Assembly: GCA_017443945.1 (NCBI GenBank)
Contig: JAFSXS010000057.1
Location: 1 to 36,718, forward strand
Source of the DNA: Synergistaceae bacterium
GTDB lineage: Bacteria; Synergistota; Synergistia; Synergistales; Aminobacteriaceae
Direction: 5' to 3'
Length of the DNA stretch: 36,718 bases
Below the pieces are notes generated by a model. The model searched no databases. It had not been told where the DNA came from and was given only the letters and a program-made list of their open reading frames with translations. Position 1 is the first letter of the stretch. The number at the start of each line of letters is the position of its first letter. Shown one piece after another: positions 6,351 to 14,724 of this stretch. The position numbers and the translations under genes were made by a program.

Positions 6351-7511
6351 ATGGCTGTATATTTAAACAATGCTGCAACGACTTGGCCGAAACCTGAAAT
6401 AGTCGCGGACTCAATGCGAAATTTTTTAATCAACGGCGGTGCAAATTCTTCACGCGGGACTTCATCAGCTCGTGATATGTCGACGATGAATTTAATATTA
6501 GACTGCCGGATAAAGCTGGCTGAACTCTTTAACGGTTATGATAATCGCAACCCGCTTTTAATAACTTTTACGGCGAACATTACAGAGTCATTAAATATCG
6601 TTCTGCGTGGATTCTTGAGACCCGGAATGAGCGTATTAACTTCTTCAATGGAACATAATGCAGTAATGAGGCCTTTGCGCGCGTTAGAGTCAAAAGGTGT
6701 GAAACTTGATATTTTGCAGGCTGATTCAACTGGGAGTCTGAGTCCTGACGATTTGAGCGCGAAATTAGCAGATAATGTGTATGATTTAGCGGTATTTTCG
6801 CACGCAAGCAATGTATCAGGCACGCTGCAGGATATTAGCTCGTTGGCTGAAATTTGCAGGAAAAATAATTTGCCGTTAGTTCTTGACTCTGCACAGACGG
6901 CGGGACTAATTGATATTGATGCTGAAAAATTAAATCTTGCTGCATTGTGCTTCACTGGTCATAAAAGTTTAATGGGACCTCAAGGCACGGGCGGGATAGT
7001 TTGGAATCCTGATTTTGCGTCAAGAGTTGAACCTATTATAACTGGCGGGACTGGGAGTTACTCGCATTTAGAGATTCAGCCTGAAGATTTGCCCGATAAA
7101 TTTGAGTCAGGGACTCCGAATTTGCCCGGTATAGCTGGTTTGAATGCTGCATTAGATTGGCTTAACGAGACGGGAATAAATAATATCGCAAATAAAGAAC
7201 GTGGAATCGGCGCATATTTTCTTGAGAGGCTCAAAACTTTTAATGATGTTTTATTGACGGGAAAATCTGACATGAATAATAGACTTCCTGTTTTCGCATT
7301 TAACGTGAAGGATATAGATAACGGTATTCTTGCTGATGAGTTGTCATGCGCAGGATTCGAGACTCGGCCGGGACTTCATTGCGCACCGATAGCACATAAG
7401 ACTTTGAATACTTTTCCTCAGGGAGCATTACGGGTTTCTCCGGGATATTTTACGACTATTGACGAGATTGACGCGTTTTTTGCTGCATTAAGTGAGTCAA
7501 TAAAGCGATGA
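6351..7511 (+). CDS. class V aminotransferase, cysteine desulfurase/selenocysteine lyase-like
   Basis: 386 aa, PLP fold type I. N-terminus YLNNAATTWPKPEIV and a Gly/Ser-rich GGANSSRGTSSARD loop; DSAQTAG binds the PLP pyridine; the Schiff-base lysine is K205 in FTGHKSLMGPQG; a candidate persulfide cysteine is C344 in RPGLHCAPIAHKT. The pattern fits the Am_tr_V_EF2568-type subfamily, which often sits beside selenium genes. It begins directly after the regulator stop (TAA|ATG), so it is translated as the third gene of the kinase operon. A role in releasing sulfur or selenium from cysteine/selenocysteine for the YedF-like carrier is inferred from context. Confidence 0.88.
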   Translation: MAVYLNNAATTWPKPEIVADSMRNFLINGGANSSRGTSSARDMSTMNLILDCRIKLAELFNGYDNRNPLLITFTANITESLNIVLRGFLRPGMSVLTSSMEHNAVMRPLRALESKGVKLDILQADSTGSLSPDDLSAKLADNVYDLAVFSHASNVSGTLQDISSLAEICRKNNLPLVLDSAQTAGLIDIDAEKLNLAALCFTGHKSLMGPQGTGGIVWNPDFASRVEPIITGGTGSYSHLEIQPEDLPDKFESGTPNLPGIAGLNAALDWLNETGINNIANKERGIGAYFLERLKTFNDVLLTGKSDMNNRLPVFAFNVKDIDNGILADELSCAGFETRPGLHCAPIAHKTLNTFPQGALRVSPGYFTTIDEIDAFFAALSESIKR

Positions 7512-7520
7512 TAACAAATA

Positions 7521-7559
7521 CCGCCGCCGAACGGGTGGGTGGGTGGGGTGAGGCGGCGG
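7521..7559. repeat. G-quadruplex-capable hairpin (C-tract/G4 element)
   Basis: CCGCCGCC (7521-7528) and GGCGGCGG (7552-7559) form a perfect eight-pair stem. The 23-base loop carries GGGTGGGTGGGTGGGG (7533-7548), an ideal four-tract quadruplex sequence. It lies between two convergent genes (PLP enzyme and plsY) where a terminator would be expected, but no T tract follows directly. Related elements lie at 13455-13465, 13557-13571, 30434-30480 and 36639-36675. Confidence 0.85.
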
Positions 7560-7624
7560 GGAAAAACTTTATTGCTGCATTATTGATTATTGCGTGTATG
7601 TGAATAATGTTTTAGCTTTTGACT

Positions 7625-8272
7625 TTATTTCTTGGACTTAGGCGTAAATTTCGCTTCTGTGCCGTGAATCATTCTTGCTATATTCGTTCTATGCCTGAAC
7701 ACACACAAAGCAGCAAGTACAGCAGACAAAATAATAAACTCTTTCGGCGCTCCTAACATAGCAAAACCTAACGGCATCGCAGCAAGTGAAAGCATTGACG
7801 CAAGTGATACATATCGAGTCAGCCACCTCACAGCATACCAGATAGCCCCGCATAATAACACTACAGCAAATGACTTGTACGGCCAAATAAAAAATAATGT
7901 CCCGTAAGTTGTAGCTACTCCCTTGCCGCCTTTAAATTTCAGCCAGACCGGATAATTATGGCCTATTACGACAGCAAATGCAGCGATCGACGCAATTAAA
8001 TTTTGCGACTCAGCCGGCGCAATATGTGCAGCTAGTAATAACGCAAATGCACCTTTTAACATGTCTACTATCGCCGTAAACCATGACCATACAGGCCCCA
8101 TCGCGCGCCCTACGTTTGTTGCTCCGATTGCTCCGGATCCTATTGAACGAATGTCGAGTCCGTCGCGCTTTCCGTTTTCGTCCTTGTGAAATAATTTCGT
8201 TACTACATAGCCCGTCGGAAATGAGCCTATTAAATATGAGACTATCGCCCATAAAATTATACTTCTCATCAT
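7625..8272 (-). CDS. plsY: glycerol-3-phosphate acyltransferase PlsY
   Basis: 215 aa inner-membrane acyltransferase that moves an acyl group from acyl-phosphate to glycerol-3-phosphate, the first step of phospholipid synthesis. Visible family motifs are SYLIGSFPTGYVV at the N-terminus, SIGSGAIGATNVGRAMG (motif 1, near residue 45) and GHNYPVWLKFKGGKGVATTYG split over motif 2. About five hydrophobic segments are present. Two adjacent ATG codons exist at 8272 and 8269; AGGAGG lies at 8292-8287, slightly far from both. It is the last gene of a five-gene leftward operon. Confidence 0.95.
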   Translation of the reverse strand: MMRSIILWAIVSYLIGSFPTGYVVTKLFHKDENGKRDGLDIRSIGSGAIGATNVGRAMGPVWSWFTAIVDMLKGAFALLLAAHIAPAESQNLIASIAAFAVVIGHNYPVWLKFKGGKGVATTYGTLFFIWPYKSFAVVLLCGAIWYAVRWLTRYVSLASMLSLAAMPLGFAMLGAPKEFIILSAVLAALCVFRHRTNIARMIHGTEAKFTPKSKK

Positions 8273-8279
8273 GATAAAT

Positions 8280-9356
8280 TTATTTTCCTCCTGTAATTCT
8301 GTCTGAGCCTGATTTAATGTTGAGCTTCACTAAGTCTTTATCCTTGAGGTTATCCCACTTGAAATTTAACACCAGCAGGAACAATGCCGAGAACGGATCC
8401 ATTTTCCAGTTTGTATTTTCCCTGAATGTGTCGTGAATCGTCTGCAACTGTCTCAAGCCTTTATTATCGCTTTCCATGTCGGCGAGAAATTTTTTAACGT
8501 CAGAAATTGTATCAAGTCCCGACGCGCGCAAAATATTGCACAAATAATTAAAGCTCTCACGCAGATAATTCGAGTCCGGCGTAAATTCCGGGAATCCTGC
8601 TTCAAGTGCTGCTGCGTTCCATTTCGCGAGAATTGAGTCATCTTCCTTGAACAAATTATATAATTCTTCGTCTGTAAAAAGTTTTTCGGCATTGATTGAC
8701 TCAGGCTTTGAACGTCCGGGATTTTCTGAAGGCGGAATTAATACGGCCTCGTCCTTTATCTCGTTGCGCAAATTTAAGAAGCCTTTGTCGGCAGTCTCAA
8801 GCAGTCCCGCTAATAAAACTAGTTCGCGCGTTAATTTTTTCTCGGAAATTGCCCCTACAGTGCGATTCACTCGCGGGAAAATCGTAGCCCATGCCTCTTG
8901 TAACATTGTAGGAAGTTCGAGTCTGAAGCTCAAATTTTTATATTTCGCCCATTCACGCAAATTAGCTCTTGATTCTGACAGCGATAAAATGTACACAACT
9001 GCCGGATAACCAAATCTGAACGGATCTTCAAGCCCGCTGGATGGTACAGAACGAGTCGAATCAATATCAAATTCAGATTTTACGACCGACTCAATTTTCA
9101 GCACGTCCTCAGGGAATCGCAGCAAGACTCTAACTGTAACGAGGTCAATAGCGTTTAATTCGTTTTCCTCAAGTGCAGAAAGTGCGCGCAACAATTCCGC
9201 CGGAGGTTTTGCCCAGCCTTCTATCGCGTAAAATTCGACTCCCTCAAGCTCGACTAAATCCTGAATTAAATTCCTGATTCTTGTCGCAAATTCCTCGTAA
9301 AGCGTGAGGCTCTCGACATATCTTATTCCGATTTCATTAGTTCTGCGTTTATCCAT
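8280..9356 (-). CDS. RelA/SpoT-like nucleotidyltransferase-fold protein, catalytically degenerate
   Basis: About 358 aa. Residues roughly 15-170 follow the RelA/SpoT synthetase layout: an N-terminal helix (LYEEFATRIRNLIQDLVE), a DLVTVRVLLRFPED strand where active enzymes have D-I-x-G-I-R, RFGYPAVVYILSL where they have GY-R-S-x-H, and LELPTMLQEAWATIF where they have E-x-Q-x-R-T...W. The histidine, the motif glutamate and the arginine are replaced, so pyrophosphate transfer is doubtful. The C-terminal half (about 180-358) is charged, helical-looking and unrecognised. The start may be ATG 9356 or TTG 9362; both overlap csaB. Stringent-response-derived regulator or scaffold is only a guess. Confidence 0.6.
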   Translation of the reverse strand: MDKRRTNEIGIRYVESLTLYEEFATRIRNLIQDLVELEGVEFYAIEGWAKPPAELLRALSALEENELNAIDLVTVRVLLRFPEDVLKIESVVKSEFDIDSTRSVPSSGLEDPFRFGYPAVVYILSLSESRANLREWAKYKNLSFRLELPTMLQEAWATIFPRVNRTVGAISEKKLTRELVLLAGLLETADKGFLNLRNEIKDEAVLIPPSENPGRSKPESINAEKLFTDEELYNLFKEDDSILAKWNAAALEAGFPEFTPDSNYLRESFNYLCNILRASGLDTISDVKKFLADMESDNKGLRQLQTIHDTFRENTNWKMDPFSALFLLVLNFKWDNLKDKDLVKLNIKSGSDRITGGK

Positions 9357-10288
9357 GTGCAAATTTTATCATAATATAATAAATTAATTTCGCGCGGTTT
9401 TACTGGCTCTACCCACGAGTCAATTATGCAGGGAACGCCGGACTCTTTTGCAAACTCGCTGACTTTCACGTCATAAGGCATTAACGCTAAAGGAGTCGCA
9501 AAGATTCTCGACAACACACCGAAATGTAAGCGCATTCCAATAGCTGACTCTGAATCACTCCAAATTTCGCACGCCTCATGAAAATTTTTGACTCTTATAA
9601 TATCTGTAAGCGGCAAATTTTTTAGTGCGCTCTCGTCTTCAGGAGCAAGGGCAACACCGATTTTCGCGGATTTATAATTATTTATGTGAGGCAAAATTAT
9701 TTTCACGAACGAGTCAAGATTCCTGCATGGACGCAAATTTATGAGCAATTTATTATTTTCGCGCGTAAAATTTCCCGGTTTGAGACTCAATGCAATGTCA
9801 GAGCCTCTAATTATATTCACGCAATTAAATTTTTCTGCGAGTTTCTGCGAGTTATTGTCCCTGACGTGAACCAGCCTGCACAGCCTTAAAGCATTTCCCG
9901 CAAAAAATTGACCCGTTCGACTCTCAAGCGGCCCGATTGACTGACCAAGCGCAAAAATTTTCGTTCCGGCCATTTTCGCGAGCCTCATAATAAGCCAATA
10001 CCATACGCAAGATTTTATACTTGTTGAGTCCTGAAAGAGTCCACCTCCGCCGAGTATTAGACTTTCGGAATTTCTCAGCACCCGCCAGACTTCGCGATAT
10101 TGCCAGCGGTTAATCGAGTCAACACCGAAATTTTTTGTTGTCTCATCGGGATTATTTGAGAGAACTATAATTTTTTCGCGCGTGACTCCAGCCTCAAGCA
10201 AAATATTTATACTCGCCTGCAGTAATAATTCATCACCGAGATTATTAAATCCGTAATAGCCTAATAGAGCAGCTTTATATTTTCTCAT
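9323..10288 (-). CDS. csaB: polysaccharide pyruvyl transferase CsaB
   Basis: 321 aa. N-terminal GYYGFNNLGDELLLQ and SLILGGGGLFQDSTS match the polysaccharide pyruvyl transferase family, as do FALGQSIGPL and, near the C-terminus, GMRLHFGVLSRIFATP. CsaB adds pyruvyl ketals to cell-wall-linked polysaccharide, which in many bacteria anchors SLH-domain S-layer proteins. It overlaps the DUF5693 gene by four bases (ATGA) and the RelA/SpoT-like gene by about 34, so it is tightly coupled in the operon. No SLH protein is visible in this window. The family call is firm; the acceptor polymer is unknown. Confidence 0.92.
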   Translation of the reverse strand: MRKYKAALLGYYGFNNLGDELLLQASINILLEAGVTREKIIVLSNNPDETTKNFGVDSINRWQYREVWRVLRNSESLILGGGGLFQDSTSIKSCVWYWLIMRLAKMAGTKIFALGQSIGPLESRTGQFFAGNALRLCRLVHVRDNNSQKLAEKFNCVNIIRGSDIALSLKPGNFTRENNKLLINLRPCRNLDSFVKIILPHINNYKSAKIGVALAPEDESALKNLPLTDIIRVKNFHEACEIWSDSESAIGMRLHFGVLSRIFATPLALMPYDVKVSEFAKESGVPCIIDSWVEPVKPREINLLYYDKICTWINAELMKSE

Positions 10289-12144
10289 GATATAAGAGGC
10301 CGCAAAATTTTCAACAACGGAATCAGCACAAATTTTACCAGCAGGACAACAGCAAGACCGACAATTAAGCCCGTCCAGAGTCCGTTAAATTCCCGCAGTA
10401 ATATCAGCGTCAAAGGCGTGTGAAAGTGGCAGAAACTATTTATTACAGTCGAGAAGCCTAATACAACGCCGATTCTCAAAATTTCGCGGTAATGTGCAAA
10501 TAATTTTTTGCTCACTAGAAAATTTAACAGCAATAACGACGGATAACCGACAAAAACTTCACGCGTTCTTGGCCTTGCGATTAAGACTCTTTCTAATGTC
10601 TCGCGTATTCGTGCTTCAAATCCCGGAATAAATGCAACGTTCCCGCTCCTGAATATCATTAAACCAACAGCAGCCAGCAGAACGCCTATTAACACCAGCT
10701 CACCCCATAGCGGCGGCCTTGAGAGAAATTCTATCAATGACTCAGGATGTATGCGCCTCTTCAAGTCATGCAGCAAAACAAGTACAGGAGGCAGAATTAG
10801 AGTCAGCTTTACTCCCGAAAAAGTTTGCAATCTCAGCATATAACTCGTAACACTGAAGAACGACGCAAGAGCAAGACCGCTTATTATCGCAAACAAGAAC
10901 GAGGGAATTAAATTTTTATCGCGGTTAGAGTCCATTGCAATTAATGACGCTTCAACAGCAATTAACGGCGCGGCAAAGGCTCCGGCAATACGTGCAATGC
11001 CTGAAAATTTATATATCGCTAGTGCAGTCAGAATCCCTAAAATTGTGAACACTGCAAAATTTTTATTCGTGCGTGATAATCCCATTCTCGTAAAATATGA
11101 GTACGCCGCAAAAAATAATACGCCTGACAAAGCAAATGCCGCAAAAATATTCGTGTCCAGCTTCTCGCGCGCAAAAACCGCATCAGGCCAAGCAAGTTTA
11201 AACCCGTGAGATTTGAGTCCGTCAGCAAGTGATTTTACTTCTTTCGCGAAATCTTCAAATATAAATTCTGACGAGTTCGGCGGAGCAGTCCTCAGCAGCA
11301 AAAATCTAACTGAACGCTCAACAGCAGCCCGCAAGAGTCTTTCACGCAATGCAGTTCTTGAAATTTTACGGGTCGTCATTTCCTCATTTGTAACGCTGTG
11401 TAACGGGATTAATAACGGCGACGATAAATTATTCATTGCAGGTTCACCAACTTGGCGCGAAAATTCAACGAGTCCAACCGGCAAATTTAATTCGTGCGCA
11501 ACATTAGCAAGTACGCTGACATCAGGATAACCGGAAACAATTTCTCCCGCAGGTGTGAAAGCTGACAGTTTGTAAAGCTCATTAACTTTTTTCAGCATTA
11601 AAGCAGCTCGGTCGGCCAAGTGCCCCGGTGATGGTGCAGGTCTGTAGTAAATAGGAAGATTATTGCGTTTTGCTGCTTCGAGTCCGTCAATGTCAGGAAT
11701 TATTCCCGAAGTCTTGAACACGTTAAATGACATTGGAATCTTTACCGGTCCGGTTTTATCGTCGGAAATTGCAAATCTGACTCTAAGCCATTCATTTAAC
11801 AAATTTTTATACGGGCTGTCGGGCATTATTGAAATTATTGTGCCTTCTGTGCCGTTTATTGGGTCGCGTGCTGTCTTAAATTCTGCGTGGCCTAGTCCGT
11901 GATCAATGTTATCGCCGGTTAACTCACTGACCATTAAGCCTGTCAAACCGTTGTCAACTAAAATTTTTATTGCCTCGTCAGTGTCAAGGCCGGAATTTTT
12001 TGCTAATGCCGTAATCTCCCGATAATCTGCGAGAATGGCGACATCATTATTTGCCCGTTCGAGTCTGAATCTCGGAATCAATCCATAACAGGCGCAGGCA
12101 AGTATTACAGCAAAGAATATAATTACACAAAATTTTTTGTTCAT
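10285..12144 (-). CDS. DUF5693 family membrane protein
   Basis: 619 aa. One N-terminal hydrophobic helix (IIFFAVILACACYGLIP) probably anchors an external region of about 300 residues, which includes motifs such as DYREITALA and SGYPDVS. The C-terminal half, from about residue 335, contains eight or more hydrophobic segments. This architecture matches DUF5693 proteins, which are often encoded beside csaB. The biochemical function is unknown; a role in secondary cell-wall polysaccharide or S-layer assembly is inferred from the neighbour. The gene starts 26 bases after tmcAL and overlaps csaB by four. Confidence 0.8.
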   Translation of the reverse strand: MNKKFCVIIFFAVILACACYGLIPRFRLERANNDVAILADYREITALAKNSGLDTDEAIKILVDNGLTGLMVSELTGDNIDHGLGHAEFKTARDPINGTEGTIISIMPDSPYKNLLNEWLRVRFAISDDKTGPVKIPMSFNVFKTSGIIPDIDGLEAAKRNNLPIYYRPAPSPGHLADRAALMLKKVNELYKLSAFTPAGEIVSGYPDVSVLANVAHELNLPVGLVEFSRQVGEPAMNNLSSPLLIPLHSVTNEEMTTRKISRTALRERLLRAAVERSVRFLLLRTAPPNSSEFIFEDFAKEVKSLADGLKSHGFKLAWPDAVFAREKLDTNIFAAFALSGVLFFAAYSYFTRMGLSRTNKNFAVFTILGILTALAIYKFSGIARIAGAFAAPLIAVEASLIAMDSNRDKNLIPSFLFAIISGLALASFFSVTSYMLRLQTFSGVKLTLILPPVLVLLHDLKRRIHPESLIEFLSRPPLWGELVLIGVLLAAVGLMIFRSGNVAFIPGFEARIRETLERVLIARPRTREVFVGYPSLLLLNFLVSKKLFAHYREILRIGVVLGFSTVINSFCHFHTPLTLILLREFNGLWTGLIVGLAVVLLVKFVLIPLLKILRPLIS

Positions 12145-12170
12145 GAATAAATTTAATCCCTCCGAAAAAA

Positions 12171-13292
12171 TTATTTAAATTGTAGCACTCTATGTGATAG
12201 CAGCATATCAGAATTATTTAACAAATTATATAATTGTGAGGCTTTATGTTCAGTCAGCGCGAAAAATTTGCCCGTTAGAGATTCAGAATCTTTGAGTCTG
12301 GTTATAATTTTTATGCGCGAAAATTTTTTACGTTCATGCAAAATTTCACGCCCGATCGAGTTAAAAGCGAGCACTCTAGCATATGGGACTCCGACTCGTA
12401 AAGCACCGGTTACACGCCATTTATCGAGGTTCAGCAAAATATAAATTAACCGCCTTCTTATGTGTGAACGCGTATATCTTGCACAGACGCACCGGCCGAT
12501 AAAGTCATCAAGGCTCTTTGCTTTGTACCAGTTCCGCAAAAATAGATTCTCGATTCCTTCGTCAATGGCGTAAATTTTTCTCAAGTCTTGCGGCTGACTC
12601 CTGATAAAAATATTCTGCAGCAACGGCCATAATTTTGACTCATCACATAAATTACATGACTCCAAAATTTTTTGCGCAAATTCCGGAATCATGTCAAAAT
12701 TTTTGCGTAAATCTTCACGAATTATTTTGCTTGAGTAACTGCCAGTGCGCTCGAACTTTATTATTTGCAGGGGATAATTATTTTTCTTGATGTTCATGAT
12801 ATATGAGAGAGCCAATAAATTATTTGGACGCGAAATAAATTCATGACTGCCGGGGAAAATTTTTTCGAGCGCGATAGAATTTGCTTTGCTGAACGATGCT
12901 CCCTTTGCAAGCTCATTTTTTAGGAGTGCGCTATATTCTTGAGGGTGATTTATAATTTCTGACACGAGAGACTCAACGGGAAAATTTATATCTTCCATTC
13001 CAAATGTAATTGAGTCAGCGAGTCCGGTTTTCGCAATTAAATCGATTCCCCCGCGCGCAAAATCCTGACCAGCCGAACACGCAAACAAGAACGGAAGCTC
13101 AATCACTAAATCAGCACCGGCCTTTATCGCAATTTCCGAGCGTTTGAACTTGTCAATAATTGCTGGGCTGCCTCTCTGCGTGAAATTTGACGAGAGAATA
13201 ACAACTACTGCGCCGCGTTCCTTCATGAAATTTATTATTGATTCATGGCCTTTATGCAACGGGTTAAATTCTGCGATTATTGCATTGATTAT
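12171..13292 (-). CDS. tmcAL: tRNA(Met) cytidine acetate ligase TmcAL, probable non-ATG start
   Basis: TmcAL (YlbM family) uses acetate and ATP to form N4-acetylcytidine at the wobble base of elongator tRNA-Met. The nucleotidyltransferase HxGH site is visible in EFNPLHKGHESI, and SSNFTQRGSPAIIDKFKR, DLVIELPFLFACSAGQDFA and SRPNNLLALSYI match the family. No ATG, GTG or TTG is in frame upstream of EFNP: TTG at 13259 begins at HKGH and would remove the first strand. After an in-frame TGA, AAGGAG (13307-13302) is followed nine bases later by ATA (13292-13290), giving MINAIIAEFNPLHKGH. AUA (or AUC) initiation, or a one-base error or mutation, are the options. First gene of the plsY operon. Confidence 0.85.
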   Translation of the reverse strand: MINAIIAEFNPLHKGHESIINFMKERGAVVVILSSNFTQRGSPAIIDKFKRSEIAIKAGADLVIELPFLFACSAGQDFARGGIDLIAKTGLADSITFGMEDINFPVESLVSEIINHPQEYSALLKNELAKGASFSKANSIALEKIFPGSHEFISRPNNLLALSYIMNIKKNNYPLQIIKFERTGSYSSKIIREDLRKNFDMIPEFAQKILESCNLCDESKLWPLLQNIFIRSQPQDLRKIYAIDEGIENLFLRNWYKAKSLDDFIGRCVCARYTRSHIRRRLIYILLNLDKWRVTGALRVGVPYARVLAFNSIGREILHERKKFSRIKIITRLKDSESLTGKFFALTEHKASQLYNLLNNSDMLLSHRVLQFK

Positions 13293-13364
13293 ATTGACTC
13301 ACTCCTTCAAGAATTATTATACGCGCTAAAATAGCAGGGGGGATATACCGTTGAATATAATTTA

Positions 13365-13610
13365 TTGACTCTGGAGTAGCATTTATAGAAAAGTTTATTG
13401 CTCATATTCCCGTAACAATGCAAATAATTAAGAGTCGCGTTCAAATTGGTTAGTCCCACCCACCCGGTTTTGAATCTGGAGTCGCATTTATGCAAAAGTT
13501 TATTGCTCATATTCCCGTAACAATGCAAATTAAGAGTCGCGTTCAAATTGGTTAGTCCCACCCGCCCACCCGGTTTTGACTCTGGAGTCGCGTTTATGCA
13601 AAAAGTTTTA
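13365..13610 (+). repeat. tandem repeat, about 2.4 units of 105-106 bp
   Basis: Units start at 13365, 13470 and 13576 (TTGACTCTGGAGT or close variant); the third is truncated after about 35 bases. Shared blocks are TTTATTGCTCATATTCCCG, TAACAATGCAAAT, AAGAGTCGCGTTCAAATTGG and TTAGTCCCACCC. The first two units end in a C-tract (13455-13465 and 13557-13571) in the loop of a TTCAAA/TTTGAA hairpin, linking them to the G4 hairpins elsewhere. Each unit also has TGCAAAAGTTT or TAGAAAAGTTT, a piece of the dispersed box described at 20477. It merges into element A copy 2. It has no even repeat/spacer pattern, so it is not a CRISPR array. Confidence 0.9.
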
Positions 13611-13613
13611 TGA

Positions 13614-13741
13614 TATAATTTTCTCGTTGACTCACAAAATAATTTTACATGAACGAAGAAAAGTTTTTTACAACTACATTTACAACTACAAAAATGTTAT
13701 CTCATTCACACAATCGCAATTAACCGCAAAGAAAATTTTTT
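13614..13741 (+). repeat. dispersed intergenic element A, copy 2
   Basis: TATAAT at 13614-13619, then TACAACTACA at 13669-13678 and again at 13681-13690, followed by AAAAATGTTAT and CAATCGCAATTAACCGCAAA and a run of A and T to 13741. Distance from TATAAT to the tandem pair is 55 bases (52 and 53 in the other copies). A second TATAAT at about 13769 follows and probably drives the Rpn-like gene. It is preceded directly by the third tandem-repeat unit with GCAAAAAGTTTTATG. Confidence 0.75.
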
Positions 13742-13812
13742 CATTAACGCACAATTTTTTACGCGCTTGATATAATTTATTCACAAAAAATTTTTTCACG
13801 AGAGATGAAATA

Positions 13813-14719
13813 ATGACGAGAATAAAATTAGACGCTGAAACAATAAAAATTTTTCTCGAAGATTTAACGCTCATGAACGACGCTTTTATGAGTTATGCGC
13901 TCGATAATAACATTAAATGCGTTCAAGCGATGATAAATCACCTTCTGCCGAGTCTGAATCTTACAGTAAATGAAGTTCACGCGCAGAAAAAAAATTGCAG
14001 ATTTAGGACGTTCTATTGTGCTTGACATTTTAGCGGTTGACACTGAAGGACGCTTATATAATCTCGAAGTTCAGCGAGACCCAAGAGGAGCAAAACCCAA
14101 ACGCGCAAGACTTCACGGAGCTTTTATCGACGTTCACACAGCGAAAAAGGGCGGAGATTTCGAGGAGACTCCGGAATGTTATATAATTTTCATAACAGAG
14201 ACTGACGTTCTTGGGTATGGCGAACTCGTTTATACGATCCAGCACACTATAAAAGAAGTCAATCACGCAAAATTTAATGATGGTCAGACATTTATTTATC
14301 TCAACTGTTCGGCGAAAGACGACGGCAGCCCGGCTTGGAAGTTAGCTCACGACATGAAATGCGCTGATCTCGACAAAATATTAATTCCCGAAATCGCAGA
14401 AACTATGCGCGATACTAGGGAAGAAGCACCGTTAAAGTTAATGAAAGGAGACGGAAACATGAACGAACACACTAGACCAGTAGACAAAAAAATGCTCCGA
14501 TTCATAAAGGACTATTTTAGAGACGAAATCGCAGCCGACAAAAAACGCGCGAAGGAAAAGGGCATTCAAGAAGGCAAAGAAATCGGCATTCGAGAAACCA
14601 TCACGAGAGCTATAAAAGCATTTCTCACTACAACAGACTTGACCTTCAAAGCTATTGCAGAAAATCTCGGTGTCTCACTCGCAGAAGTCGAAGCCGTAGC
14701 TAAAACTTTAGGGAGATAA
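13813..14719 (+). pseudogene. Rpn/PD-(D/E)XK nuclease family transposase-like gene, frameshifted in an A8 run
   Basis: Two overlapping frames make one protein: 13813 to about 13990 (MTRIKLDAETIKIFLEDLTL...) and then the frame open to 14719. Dropping one A from the eight-A run at 13987-13994 joins them as HAQKKIADLGRSIVLDILAV, giving about 301 aa, a normal size. The nuclease signature is LDILAVDTEGRLYNLEVQ (D and E-x-Q). A middle region resembles the Rpn/PDDEXK_2 family, and the C-terminus has charged KEKGIQEGKEIGIRE helices and IAENLGVSLAEVEAVAK. Homologues are recombination-promoting nucleases, often many per genome. It may be a phase-variable gene, a sequencing slip, programmed frameshifting, or a dead copy. 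Confidence 0.85.
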
Positions 14720-14724
14720 TATAT

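Noticed and set aside
11213-11530. 105-codon plus-strand ORF opposite the DUF5693 gene
   Set aside because: Shadow frame with no family resemblance and no initiation signal.
13307-13561. 84-codon minus-strand ORF with internally repeated protein sequence
   Set aside because: It is only the translation of the 105-bp tandem DNA repeat, has no ribosome site and resembles no protein; the repeat structure explains it.
13365-13610. CRISPR array
   Set aside because: Units are contiguous and near-identical over their full length, with no unique spacers, and no cas genes are in the window.
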